Assembly (NCBI GenBank): GCA_003478935.1
Contig: QUFP01000002.1
Coordinates: forward strand, 1-64,000
DNA from: Firmicutes bacterium AF25-13AC
GTDB taxonomy: Bacteria; Bacillota; Clostridia; Lachnospirales; Lachnospiraceae
DNA: 64,000 nucleotides
Direction: 5' to 3'
Below are positions 1 through 8,383 of this stretch, piece by piece. Made by a program: the position numbers and the translations under genes. How positions within the stretch are numbered: position 1 is the stretch's first letter; each line of letters starts with the position of its first letter. Below the pieces are notes generated by a model that saw nothing but the letters and a program-made list of their open reading frames with translations, did no database searches and was not told where the DNA came from.

Positions 1-295
1 CGTATATGAAAAACGGCATATCGCATATAAAACAAAACAAGCAGCATCTGCATGAAAGCAGACGGGACCCTGTAACATCTTACATGATGCTGTAGGATCT
101 CATCTGTGAGTAGAGCAGAACATATCAACAACCACCGTCTTCTTACGGCATGACTGTAAGATGGACTGTCCGGAGAGGATCTGCCTGCGTTATTCGTATT
201 GTGTAATGTGGACTTATTTTCAAAGGGCGGAAATTGAATGTCCGGTATTCAAGGGAAACTTTGCATGCTCGGCCATTCTATGACCGAGTTGTTGA
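1..295. other. Leading stretch without a recognisable gene
   Basis: No open frame with a recognisable product or ribosome binding site is visible on either strand. The last ~40 bases, in shifting frames, can be read as degraded sequence of the RhuM-like gene whose C-terminal part follows. Probably decayed DNA at the edge of a defence locus that begins outside the window. Confidence 0.5.
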
Positions 296-544
296 CATCT
301 GGCAGAGGATCGTGCAGAACGTCACATTCCGATGACAATGGAGGACTGGGCAAAGCGTCTGGATCTATTCCTGATGGCGGATGACAGAGAAGTTCTTCTG
401 GACGCAGGTAAGATTACGGCAGAGATTGCCAAGGCAAAAGCTGAGACTGAATTTGAAAAGTATCGAGTCATTCAGGACAGATTGTTTATGTCTGACTTTG
501 ATAAATACATGCTGGAATTGGAAGAGAATGCGAAGAAGCAATAG
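296..544 (+). pseudogene. RhuM-family protein, C-terminal remnant
   Basis: The open frame reads leucine-alanine-glutamate-aspartate, then RAERHIPMTMEDW, then an amphipathic stretch containing EFEKYRVIQDR and FDKYMLELEENAKKQ before the stop. This matches the conserved C-terminus of RhuM (virulence protein family), which often sits beside restriction-modification genes. A stop codon at 293-295 and frame changes upstream leave only about 80 residues, and no start codon with a Shine-Dalgarno sequence precedes it. The remnant is followed by another restriction-related remnant, so this is a decayed defence locus. Family assignment rests on remembered motif similarity. Confidence 0.7.
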
Positions 545-594
545 GGTCGATTCTCCCTTTCAATTCTGGATTTTCAGGCATAATAAGGTCGAGT

Positions 595-1141
595 GCATGA
601 AAACCTGGCTATCAGTTAGGACGAAGTTTCGGGGTCAGGTCTGCCAGCTGCGCTCATCAATGATGAAAAAGCTAAGGCAATTATTCAGCACATTACTTAC
701 AATGTTTTAGATGAGTGTTACGGCACGGAGGTCTTTACCGATCCGACTATTAAGAGTAGGTTAGGCATCAATGCGATGAAAGCAAAGAAGCATTTGTACG
801 ATCATGTTGTGTTCGATTCGACCAATGAACGCGACTTTGCTACAGAACTGGATATCAACACGGATGTGGCCGTATATGTGAAGCTACCGGATGGATTCTA
901 TATTTCAACTCCGGTAGGACATTATAACCCTGACTGGGCAATCGCTTTCTATGAGGGCAAAGTAAAGCATATCTATTTTGTGGCGGAAACGAAGGGTTCT
1001 ATGTCTTCTATGCAGTTGCGTTTGATTGAGGAATCCAAGATTCATTGTGCAAGAGAACACTTTAAAGCGATCTCTAATAGCAATGTTGTTTACGATGTTG
1101 TGGACAGCTATAAATCATTGATGGATAAGATTATGAAGTAG
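595..1141 (+). pseudogene. Type III restriction enzyme Res subunit, C-terminal remnant
   Basis: From about 628 the frame reads DEVSGSGLPAALINDEKAK, then CYGTEVFTDPTIKSRLG, then HLYDHVVFDSTNERDFATELD, and ends with VVYDVVDSYKSLMDKIMK. The VVFDST.ERDFA.ELD, VYVKLP.GF.I.TPVG.YNPDWAI and FVAETKGSM blocks are the PD-(D/E)XK endonuclease region of type III Res (R) subunits: D of NPDW, then E and K of AETKG. The helicase portion, several hundred residues in intact enzymes, is absent. In-frame stops at about 625 and frame changes before it confirm decay. The ATG at 776 could initiate a 121-residue nuclease-only product, but it has no convincing ribosome binding site. No Mod methyltransferase is in the window. 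Confidence 0.85.
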
Positions 1142-1188
1142 CGCATTAGAGACAGTAACAAATGATAGTCAGAAATGGAGGTGAAAAA

Positions 1189-1467
1189 GTGAACACATGC
1201 GCCATTTTAAGGAGTCAAGGGAACTACACAATATTTCAATTTAATGATGACGTGATTCGCTTTCGAACCTCTACTCGTTTGGAACGATACATAAAAGTAG
1301 TGGAGTGGGATCATGGTTATCTGGTTGTGATAGCAAAGTATAGCAGTGTAGGTGAGGTTGAGGAATATATTGACCTAATACCGATATTGGAGCAGCTGTA
1401 TTATGATGTAGATCAATTTTTGAAGCCGATCAGGGAGGTTAAGATAGACTACTCGCCAGAAATTTAA
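1189..1467 (+). CDS. Small conserved hypothetical protein (92 aa)
   Basis: A GTG start at 1189 is preferred over the upstream ATG at 1162 because a strong GGAGGTG ribosome binding site lies 5 bases before it. The product has no signal peptide or membrane segment and looks like a compact alpha/beta protein: VNTCAILRSQGNYTIFQF, a charged middle, then an acidic C-terminal half with EEYIDLIPILEQLYYD. It lies just after the Res remnant and is intact while its neighbours are decayed. I do not recognise a function. Association with restriction loci is inferred only from position. Confidence 0.7.
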   Translation: MNTCAILRSQGNYTIFQFNDDVIRFRTSTRLERYIKVVEWDHGYLVVIAKYSSVGEVEEYIDLIPILEQLYYDVDQFLKPIREVKIDYSPEI

Positions 1468-1552
1468 GATGCGTATAAAAAAGAGAATAATTAGGTAATG
1501 AGAAATTAAATACGATAACAATTACTTAGGAGTTGATACTAGGAGGGTTCTT

Positions 1553-2503
1553 ATGAAAAATTTTCGTTTTGCCATTTTAGGGGCAGGTCATATTGCAAGA
1601 CGGTTTTGTGATGCCGTATCGCGAATTGATGGATGCGAGGTATGTGCAGTTGCCAGTAAAAGTCTTGTGCGAGCAGAAAACTTTGCGAAGGAGAATGGTG
1701 TTGAAAGCTATTATGATGATTACGAGACACTATTGGAGAAAGAAAAACCAGATTGTGCCTATATTGCAGTGACAACAAATGATCATTATCGCTTGAGTGT
1801 GCTCTGCGTAAATCACAACGTGCCTGTTTTGTGTGAGAAAGCGATGTTTCAAAATTCAGAGGAAGCGAAGAATTTGTATGCGCTAGCGAGTGAGAAAAAG
1901 ATTTTTATTATGGAAGCTTTGTGGAGTCGGTATCTTCCTGCTGTGCAACAGGTAAAAAGGTGGGTGGAACAAGAAAAGATCGGAAAGCCAACCGTTTTGC
2001 AGTGTAATATTGGCTTTTTGGCGCCAGATGAAAAAGAAAATCGGTATTTTAATCCAAAGTTGGGAGGTGGCGCGGCAAAGGATATTACTGTCTATGCATA
2101 TGAAATTACGACGTTTATTTTAAACCAGGCAATTAAAAATATATCCGTGTCGGCAACTTGGAGCGATACAGGTGTCGATGTTACAGACCATGTTGCCATT
2201 TGCTTTGAAGATACATTTGCTGATTTGCTGACAAGCTTTGTTGCACAGTTAGAGGAGCAGATGGTAATTTATGGCCGATTTGGAAAAATCGTTCTTCCAC
2301 ATCCTCACTATGCATCAGAGGCGTATCTATATGGAAATGACGGGGAATTAAAAGAGCATTTTGTAGATCAAGAAACGAAAAATGGTTTTACATATGAGAT
2401 TCAGGATGCAATTCGCTGTATTCAAGCTGGAAAATTGGAAAGTGATGTTGTGCCGTGGAAGGATACATTGGCATGTGCAAAGCTGTTTGATAAGATAAAA
2501 TAA
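1553..2503 (+). CDS. Gfo/Idh/MocA family oxidoreductase
   Basis: A 316-residue cytosolic NAD(P)-dependent dehydrogenase-like protein. The N-terminal Rossmann segment reads FAILGAGHIARRF (residues 4-16). The conserved lysine loop appears as CEKAMF near residue 95 (usually EKP), and GGGAAKDITVYA near residue 175 matches the family's GG.L.D.G motif. Length fits the family. The start follows an AGGAGGG ribosome binding site by 6 bases. The substrate, probably a polyol, sugar or inositol, cannot be told. It is followed after 15 bases by an acetyltransferase, so the two may be co-transcribed. A link to the tannin genes downstream is unproven. Confidence 0.88.
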   Translation: MKNFRFAILGAGHIARRFCDAVSRIDGCEVCAVASKSLVRAENFAKENGVESYYDDYETLLEKEKPDCAYIAVTTNDHYRLSVLCVNHNVPVLCEKAMFQNSEEAKNLYALASEKKIFIMEALWSRYLPAVQQVKRWVEQEKIGKPTVLQCNIGFLAPDEKENRYFNPKLGGGAAKDITVYAYEITTFILNQAIKNISVSATWSDTGVDVTDHVAICFEDTFADLLTSFVAQLEEQMVIYGRFGKIVLPHPHYASEAYLYGNDGELKEHFVDQETKNGFTYEIQDAIRCIQAGKLESDVVPWKDTLACAKLFDKIK

Positions 2504-2518
2504 TCGAGAGGAAAAATT

Positions 2519-3010
2519 ATGGAGAAGCAAATTGAAATCAGAAGAGCTAAAGAAAAAGATATCAAAAAAGTAATGGATCTGTTGTCACAGGTTCTTGAAA
2601 TTCACGCAAAAATAAGACCAGATATTTTTGTGAGTGGAACAACAAAATATACAGATGCAGAACTGTTACAGATGTTTGAGGATGATCAAAATCCGGTATA
2701 TGTAGCAGTGGATGAAAAAGATCAAGTGGTAGGATATGCATTTTGCAAATTAAGACAGCAGCCATTTTCAAACAATATGGTGCCGTTTACTTCGCTATTT
2801 ATCGATGATTTATGTGTGGACACAACGATTCGAGGGATGCATATCGGTCAAAAGCTGTTTGAATATGTAAAAAAAGAGGCGGTGAGACTCGGCTGCTATG
2901 AAGTTACTTTAAATGTTTGGGAAGGAAACGACTCAGCAAAAGCATTTTATGAAAAAATGGGACTGAAGCCAAAAGAGACTCAGATGGAGTACATATTAAC
3001 TGCAAAATAA
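2519..3010 (+). CDS. GNAT family N-acetyltransferase
   Basis: A 163-residue single-domain acetyl-CoA-dependent acyltransferase. Motif A is visible as DDLCVDTTIRGMHIGQKLFEYV (about residues 97-118), with the RG.HIG pyrophosphate-binding loop. It is followed by motif B containing NVWEGNDSAKAFYEKMGL. Length is normal for GNAT proteins, and the ATG follows GAGAGGAAAAATT. It sits 15 bases after the oxidoreductase gene and is probably in the same transcript. The acceptor substrate is unknown. Confidence 0.88.
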   Translation: MEKQIEIRRAKEKDIKKVMDLLSQVLEIHAKIRPDIFVSGTTKYTDAELLQMFEDDQNPVYVAVDEKDQVVGYAFCKLRQQPFSNNMVPFTSLFIDDLCVDTTIRGMHIGQKLFEYVKKEAVRLGCYEVTLNVWEGNDSAKAFYEKMGLKPKETQMEYILTAK

Positions 3011-3020
3011 AAAATCATGC

Positions 3021-3104
3021 AAAGTCTTCTTAATAATTAAGTCAGAACTGGAATCAAAAGTCTTCTCATTTCGAATTTTTTTATCCAAAGCTGCGAGGTA
3101 TACT
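3021..3104 (+). promoter_or_regulatory. Candidate LysR-type operator and promoter for the gallate decarboxylase operon
   Basis: Two direct copies of AAAGTCTTCT occur at 3021-3030 and 3057-3066, and a perfect palindrome CTTAATAATTAAG lies at 3029-3041. A TATACT -10-like box is at 3099-3104 with a poor -35 (T-rich, 3076-3081), as expected for an activator-dependent promoter. The repeats fall about 45-90 bases upstream of the implied start, where LysR-type activators usually bind. A LysR gene lies just beyond the operon. The assignment is inferred. Confidence 0.45.
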
Positions 3105-3149
3105 GAAGTGGCAGAGTGATAAAGAAATTTGAATGAGGAGATTTTTTTT

Positions 3150-4616
3150 ATGGAAATAAATGATTTAAGATCAGCGATAGCAATGCTGAAGCAGATGGAT
3201 CATCAAGTAATCGAGACTGATATTGAAGTGGATCCAAATGCAGAGCTTGCAGGTGTATATCGGCATGTCGGTGCAGGAGGAACGGTGATGCGCCCGACAA
3301 CGATTGATGGACCGGCAATGCTGTTTCACAATATAAAAGGTCATACCGATGCAAGCGTGCTAATTGGTTTGCTTGCGAGTAGAAAGCGAGTAGCAGCCCT
3401 TTTAGGATGCCAGAAAGAGGAGTTAGGAAAGCTTCTGTGCAAAGCAGCATTAAATCCGATTGAGCCAGTTGTATCAAATAAAAAGGCTGCATGTCAGGAA
3501 GTCGTTCACAGAGCAACAGACCCTGACTTTGATTTATTTCAATTAATTCCAGCACCCACAAATACACCAGTTGATGCTGGACCGTATATTACTATGGGCA
3601 TGTGCTATGCGACTCATCCAGATACTGGGTGTTCCGATGTGACGATTCATCGGTTATGTATTCAATCAAAGGATGAATTGTCGATTTTTTTGCAGCCGGG
3701 AAGCAGACATATTGGTGTGATGGCAGAGCGAGCGACCCAGTTGAATCAGACGCTGCCGATTTCGATTTCAATTGGAGTCGATCCAGCAATTGAGGTTGGA
3801 TCTTGTTTCGAGCCACCGACAACTCCGCTTGGTTACAATGAGCTTTCCATTGCAGGTGCAATTCGAAGAGAACCTGTCGTATTAACTCCTTGTATTTCAA
3901 TCAATGAACATGCAATAGCCAATGCAGAATATGTAATTGAAGGAGAAATACAGCCGAAAATTAAGGTGGTCGAAGATCAAAATACGCATACCGGATATGC
4001 GATGCCAGAGTTTCCAGGCTACAATGGTGTTGCAAGTCATGAGTGTTGGTTGATTAAGGTAAAAGCAGTCACCCATCGAAAAAATCCAATCATGCAGACA
4101 GTAATTGGACCGAGTGAAGAGCATGTCAATTTGGCAGGGATTCCAACAGAAGCCAGCATCTACAATATGATTGAGAAGGCATTGCCTGGGAAGGTGACAA
4201 ATGTCTATGCCCATCCATCAGGCGGTGGAAAATATATGGCAATTCTTCAATGCAGAAAGACGGTTCATACAGATGAGGGAAAGCAAAGACAGGCAGCACT
4301 ACTAGCATTTAGCGCATTTCCAGAATTGAAACATGTGATTCTTGTCGATGAGGATGTCGATATTTTTGATACAAGAGATGTCTTGTGGGCGATGAATACA
4401 AGATTTCAGGCAGATCGAGATTGTATCATGATTCCAGGTGTAAGGTGTCATCCGCTTGATCCAAGCTCAGATCCATTGTATAGCGCAAGCATTCTGGACA
4501 AAGGAATTAGCTGCAAGACAATTTTTGACTGTACCGTTCCGTTTGCTCTTAAGGAGAAATTTATTAGAGCAAAGTTTATGGATGTCGATAAAGAAAAATG
4601 GAAGGATTTTGTTTGA
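3150..4616 (+). CDS. UbiD-family non-oxidative decarboxylase, gallate decarboxylase LpdC-like
   Basis: A 488-residue prenylated-FMN-dependent decarboxylase closely resembling, from memory, Lactiplantibacillus plantarum gallate decarboxylase LpdC. Shared blocks include EVDPNAELAGVYRHVGAGGTV near residue 25, APTNTPVDAGPYIT, SDVTIHRL, DPAIEVGSCFEPPTTPLGYNEL, AMPEFPGY, TVIGPSEEHVN.AGIPTEASI and RHPLDPS-like HPLDPSS. The start ATG at 3150 follows GAGGAG by 9 bases; a TTG at 3129 is less likely. Expected reaction: gallate (or protocatechuate) to pyrogallol (or catechol) plus CO2 in the cytosol. It heads a lpdC-lpdB-lpdD operon, and a tannase gene that would supply gallate lies 2.2 kb away. Confidence 0.9.
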   Translation: MEINDLRSAIAMLKQMDHQVIETDIEVDPNAELAGVYRHVGAGGTVMRPTTIDGPAMLFHNIKGHTDASVLIGLLASRKRVAALLGCQKEELGKLLCKAALNPIEPVVSNKKAACQEVVHRATDPDFDLFQLIPAPTNTPVDAGPYITMGMCYATHPDTGCSDVTIHRLCIQSKDELSIFLQPGSRHIGVMAERATQLNQTLPISISIGVDPAIEVGSCFEPPTTPLGYNELSIAGAIRREPVVLTPCISINEHAIANAEYVIEGEIQPKIKVVEDQNTHTGYAMPEFPGYNGVASHECWLIKVKAVTHRKNPIMQTVIGPSEEHVNLAGIPTEASIYNMIEKALPGKVTNVYAHPSGGGKYMAILQCRKTVHTDEGKQRQAALLAFSAFPELKHVILVDEDVDIFDTRDVLWAMNTRFQADRDCIMIPGVRCHPLDPSSDPLYSASILDKGISCKTIFDCTVPFALKEKFIRAKFMDVDKEKWKDFV

Positions 4617-4620
4617 GCAG

Positions 4621-5187
4621 ATGAAGACAAAAAGAATTTTGGTGGGAATTAGCGGTGCATCTGGCGCACCGATTGCAATTCAACTGCTAAAGCGATTAAA
4701 GGAAATGGAAACAGTTGAAACGCATCTGCTGTTAACGAGAGGGGCAGAGCTGACGATTTCTCAGGAGACCGCATATTCAGCTGAGCAGGTGAAGTCGCTT
4801 GCCGATGTATGTTATGACATAGGCGAGATTGGACAGTGTCCGGCATCCGGTAGCTTTCCTATGGATGCAATGATTGTTGTGCCGTGTTCAATGAAAACAG
4901 TGGCAGGAATTGTTTCGGGCTACAGTGATAATCTTTTATTGCGAGCTGCTGATGTGACGATAAAAGAAGCAAGACCTTTGATTCTTGTGCCAAGAGAGTC
5001 ACCACTAAGCCCAATCCATTTGAGAAATTTACAGGAATTGAGTGCAATGGGTGTTCGCATTGTTCCGCCTATGATTAGCTTTTATCAGAATTACACGACG
5101 ATAGAAGAGTGGACCAACAATTTTGTGGAGCGCCTATTGGAAGTGGTTGGATTAAAAAATGAAATGAAGTCATGGAGTGGTATGTAA
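4621..5187 (+). CDS. UbiX/LpdB-type flavin prenyltransferase
   Basis: A 188-residue protein that makes the prenylated FMN cofactor for the adjacent UbiD enzyme. The N-terminal flavin loop GISGASGAPIAIQLLK (residues 8-23), the central PCSMKTVAGIVSGYSDNLLLRAADV and the C-terminal LILVPRESPLSPIHLRNL are the standard UbiX/Pad1 blocks. The ATG at 4621 comes 4 bases after the lpdC stop, so translation is probably coupled. The open frame extends upstream into lpdC, but those codons are not used. In L. plantarum the homologue is LpdB. Confidence 0.92.
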   Translation: MKTKRILVGISGASGAPIAIQLLKRLKEMETVETHLLLTRGAELTISQETAYSAEQVKSLADVCYDIGEIGQCPASGSFPMDAMIVVPCSMKTVAGIVSGYSDNLLLRAADVTIKEARPLILVPRESPLSPIHLRNLQELSAMGVRIVPPMISFYQNYTTIEEWTNNFVERLLEVVGLKNEMKSWSGM

Positions 5188-5214
5188 TTGGAAGATAAAG
5201 TAAAGGGGCAGATC

Positions 5215-5583
5215 ATGAGAATGAATAGTTGGCAAAAAGAAGTAACTCTTTTAGGGAAAAAAGTACAGATTTTTATCTGTCAGACAGACTGTGGTGTGCA
5301 GCTGTTGATTGCTGGCGGTGATCGGTCTCATATTGGTTCTGTGAGCATTGCAGATGAACAATCGAATTTAGTTTCCCATGTATTTGATGGACACAGAGAC
5401 AATGTCATCAGCGATCAGTGGGCAAAAGTGCTTTCTCAAAAATGGAAGGTTCCTGTAGTAGTGTCTGTCGGTATTCATTATGATTCCATTACACCGCAGG
5501 AGATTCAATTTGTAGTGGAGACAATGACACAGCTACTACATGAGATTGTGCAGGATACGCGTTTTTCACCTTGTGAATGTTGA
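5215..5583 (+). CDS. LpdD-like accessory subunit of the gallate/phenolic acid decarboxylase
   Basis: A 122-residue small protein that completes a B, C, D gene set as found in phenolic-acid decarboxylase operons. The ATG at 5215 follows AAAGGGG by 6 bases and is preferred to the TTG at 5188. The sequence has a beta-rich start (EVTLLGKKVQIFICQTDCGVQ), GGDRSHIGSVSIAD and a PVVVSVGIHYD strand followed by a helix. This fits the LpdD family, thought to help handle the prenylated flavin. It ends CEC. The family call relies on operon position plus remembered similarity, so it is less certain than its neighbours. Confidence 0.78.
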   Translation: MRMNSWQKEVTLLGKKVQIFICQTDCGVQLLIAGGDRSHIGSVSIADEQSNLVSHVFDGHRDNVISDQWAKVLSQKWKVPVVVSVGIHYDSITPQEIQFVVETMTQLLHEIVQDTRFSPCEC

Positions 5584-5584
5584 T

Positions 5585-6495
5585 TTAATTGGATTGAAAA
5601 AGTTTTGTGCTGCAGAAATCAACAAAAAGCTGAGCTGTTTTGGAGAGCGCTCGATCACTGCGGTAGCAGAGTGACAACTGCGACGAAATCACAGGAACAA
5701 TTGGGATGGCACACCATGAAATGGCAGATTGTTGCGTGATATGCGCATCCATCAATAAGGCAACACAATTTTGGCTAACGACTATATCTAAGATCGAGTC
5801 GATTCGATGACTTGTAAAGACAATATTCGGCACAAAATTTGCATTTTGACAGGCATCCATCGCAATTTGATACATCAAAGATCCCTCTTTAATGAGGCAT
5901 AGGCGTTCATTTTTTAATTGTTGCAAAGAAACAGAGTGCAATGTGGCAAGTGGATGCGACGGTGGAACAATGGCAACCAGATTGTCTTGCATATAAGGAA
6001 GACGAATAATATGCTGGTCGGTTAGAAAATTTTTCTCAAAGATCATCTTTTCTTCGCGTTGAAAGATAAGCTCACATTTTTCATCTTCAAGATACTGCAT
6101 TAAATTGACTGGATCATCCTCTGTGATGCGAATGGAAGTTTGCGGATAAGCCTTTTGAAAATCCGTCAGAAATTGTGTGATGTGGTATTGCGGCATGGAA
6201 GGAATCACACCAATCGTAAGCAAACCATTTTCAATATTTTGAAGTCGGCGGATCGCAGAAAGCCTTCGAATTCAGAACGAATCACGGATTTTGCGTAGGG
6301 AAGAAAGATTCTTCCATAATTGGTCAGCTCAACCCTTCTTGTGGTTCGGGTAAAAAGAGAAATGCCAAGTTCTGATTCCAGATTTTTGATATGTTTTGAG
6401 AGAGTAGATTGGTTCATATAGAGCCGTTCAGATGCCTCCCAAAAGTTTTTGGTCTCTGCAAGGACGATGAATTCCTTTAAATTTTCTGTATTCAT
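5585..6495 (-). CDS. LysR-family transcriptional regulator (single-base frameshift)
   Basis: The N-terminal winged helix-turn-helix (MNTENLKEFIVLAETKNF, then ASERLYMNQSTLSKHIKNLESELG) and the C-terminal effector domain (LLTIGVIPSMPQYHITQFL onward) lie in two frames that meet near 6253-6262. Restoring one base, most simply a T in the run read as TTT, gives EGFSAIRRLQNIENGLLTIG and 303 residues, the normal LysR length. It converges on the decarboxylase operon (stops 1 base apart) and is divergent from tanB. That is the expected place for a regulator responding to gallate or related phenolics, as TanR does in lactobacilli. Whether the frameshift is real or an assembly error is discussed in the findings. 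Confidence 0.85.
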
Positions 6496-6524
6496 AAGTG
6501 CCCTCCCTTTTACAATTGATCCCT

Positions 6525-6538
6525 ACGAAAACTTTCGT
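6525..6538. promoter_or_regulatory. Short inverted repeat upstream of the lysR start
   Basis: ACGAAA and TTTCGT flank two bases, 30 bases upstream of the lysR start codon and within its leader region. A possible autoregulatory LysR site for the divergent lysR/tanB promoters; inferred from position and symmetry only. Confidence 0.3.
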
Positions 6539-6552
6539 AAAAACACAAATAC

Positions 6553-6738
6553 CTTTTGCCCCCAACTGATACCCACGAATTGCTCCGTTGCGATGCAACT
6601 CTCACAATTCTAAAAACATTCGGATTCGCTGATTTTCCTTGAAAATCGCTGCATCCTCATGTTTTTGCGGGTCAAAAGCTCAAAAACCTAATCGTGCAAG
6701 CACGAACGGCTTTTGGAGCTTTTGACCCTGGTATCATA
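6553..6738. repeat. Dispersed intergenic repeat, copy 1
   Basis: About 186 bases almost identical to 18273-18457: shared stretches include CCACGAATTGCTCCGTTGC, AAAAACATTCGGATTCGCTG and AATCGTGCAAGCACGAACGG. The right part forms a long hairpin in which GGGTCAAAAGCTC near 6669 pairs with GAGCTTTTGACCC ending near 6728. The left terminal repeat seen in copy 2 is not recognisable here, so this copy looks left-truncated or diverged. It fills the lysR/tanB divergent intergenic region, where nothing else is seen apart from the tanB ribosome binding site. Confidence 0.9.
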
Positions 6739-6785
6739 ATATCATTTTAATAAAAGAAAAATTTCTTGTCAAGAAAGGAAAAAAT

Positions 6786-8288
6786 ATGTACGATTTAAAA
6801 TTTAATCCAGAGAACTATCAAATAAAAAGATGCGAATTAGATGGCAGAGAAGTGATCTACAGAGCATTTGAAAACATTGTATATTGTGCGAATCCAGTAA
6901 GTGCAGTACAGAAATTGAATCTTTATGTGCCAGAGGTCTACTACCAAGGCGAGTCAATCAATGGCTATCAATTGCATACAGCACCAATCTTTGCACCAAA
7001 CACGGTTGGTGGCTATATGGAAGGACCAGCTATGCAGGTGGGAGAAGATTATTTTGGTCATAAGCCAAACACCGCATTTGAGGCATTGTATCATGGGTAT
7101 GTGGTGATGTGTGCTGGGATTCGGGGACGAAATACCGGTCGAAAGTCCAACGAATTTTTTGTGGGCGGTACGAATGATGAGAAGTCCACGAAAGAAGGCG
7201 TGCTTACAGGACGCGCTCCAGCATTGATTGTAGATATGAAGGCTGCAATTCGATACTTAAGATGGAATAAGGATCTTGTCCCTGGCGATGTAGAAAAAAT
7301 TATTACAAATGGAACCTCGGCAGGTGGTGCGCTGTCAGCACTCGCTGGCGCAACTGGAAATGCAAAGGAATATGAGCCATATTTGAAGGCAATCGGTGCG
7401 GCTGATGCAAGAGACGATATTTTTGCAGCAAGTTGTTATTGTCCAATTCATAATCTTGAAAATGCAGATGCTGCCTATGAATGGTTGTTTGAAAAAGAGA
7501 CGACTTGCCATAGGATAAAATTTGAAAAAACACCGCAGGGAGTTAAGAAAATCGCTATTCTGGACGAACTTGATGAGGAGCAAAAACTACTGTCAAAAAA
7601 ATTGAAAGCTGCGTTTCCTTCCTATGTAAATCAATTACAGTTGCAGGATGAAACTGGAAATAAACTAACATTGGATGAGAATGGAGAAGGCTCTTTTAAA
7701 GACTATGTGATGAACTTTGTCTTAAAATCGGCTACAAAGGAAAAGAAAACACTTGATTCACAGAGTCGGTTACAAAAACTTGCTGTGCCAAGTAGTGAAA
7801 TTGAAAAGCAAGACTACATAACATTTCAAGGGGAAAAGGCAGTTGCGATTGATATGGATTCCTTTGTAGCCAAAATCACGCGCATGAAGCGGGTGCCTGC
7901 GTTTGATTCACTGACACTTGAATGCTGTGAGAACGAGGAATTTGGAGATGAAAACGTATTTGCTCGTCATTTTACCGAATTTTCAATGAAGCATTCAAAG
8001 GTGAAGGCAGAGATGGCAGATGAGGAGAAAATTAAACTTTTAAATCCAATTCCATTTATTGAAAATGGAAATTGCGATGTCGCAAAGAATTGGAGAATCC
8101 GCCATGGCGCTTTTGATCGCGATACGTCTCTTGCGATCCCTGTAATATTGGCAACACTTTTACAAAATAAAGGATATCAGGTCGATTTTTGCCTGCCATG
8201 GGGATTGCCGCACAGTGGTGACTATGATCTGAAAGATTTGTTTGAATGGATCGATTGCTTGGCAAAAAATCAAAAAAGCGAAAAGTAA
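6786..8288 (+). CDS. Bacterial tannase, subtype B (tannin acylhydrolase)
   Basis: A 500-residue serine esterase that hydrolyses galloyl esters to gallate plus the alcohol or sugar. The sequence follows L. plantarum TanB along its length: VLN/KLNLYVP, SINGYQ.HTAPI, PNTVGGYMEGP, GYVVMCAGIRGR, GRAPALIVDMKAAIRYL, NGTSAGGALSALAGA, YCPIHNLE.AD.AYEW, RIRHGAFDRDTS and LPHSGDYDL. The implied catalytic triad is Ser178 (GTSAG), Asp444 (RHGAFD) and His476 (LPHSG); the 32-residue Asp-His spacing equals that of TanB. No signal peptide is visible, so the enzyme is probably cytosolic. RBS AAGAAAGGA precedes the ATG. It is divergent from lysR and near lpdCBD. Confidence 0.94.
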   Translation: MYDLKFNPENYQIKRCELDGREVIYRAFENIVYCANPVSAVQKLNLYVPEVYYQGESINGYQLHTAPIFAPNTVGGYMEGPAMQVGEDYFGHKPNTAFEALYHGYVVMCAGIRGRNTGRKSNEFFVGGTNDEKSTKEGVLTGRAPALIVDMKAAIRYLRWNKDLVPGDVEKIITNGTSAGGALSALAGATGNAKEYEPYLKAIGAADARDDIFAASCYCPIHNLENADAAYEWLFEKETTCHRIKFEKTPQGVKKIAILDELDEEQKLLSKKLKAAFPSYVNQLQLQDETGNKLTLDENGEGSFKDYVMNFVLKSATKEKKTLDSQSRLQKLAVPSSEIEKQDYITFQGEKAVAIDMDSFVAKITRMKRVPAFDSLTLECCENEEFGDENVFARHFTEFSMKHSKVKAEMADEEKIKLLNPIPFIENGNCDVAKNWRIRHGAFDRDTSLAIPVILATLLQNKGYQVDFCLPWGLPHSGDYDLKDLFEWIDCLAKNQKSEK

Positions 8289-8329
8289 TTCAAAAAAACA
8301 GAGTAACTCTTGATTGACAAACTTTTAAG

Positions 8330-8375
8330 ACCAGGGGGACATTGCGGTGATTGAATTAATGTCCCCTCTGGCAAG
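8330..8375. terminator. Bidirectional hairpin between converging tanB and the CoA-disulfide reductase gene
   Basis: CCAGGGGGACATT pairs with AATGTCCCCTCTGG across a 14-base loop. There is no long U-run on either side, so strength is uncertain, but the position between convergent genes fits a shared terminator. Confidence 0.55.
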
Positions 8376-8383
8376 TAAGAAAC

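Noticed and set aside
381..710. 109-residue open frame overlapping the RhuM and Res remnants
   Set aside because: Out of frame with both recognisable protein remnants, no ribosome binding site, and a sequence typical of a shadow frame.
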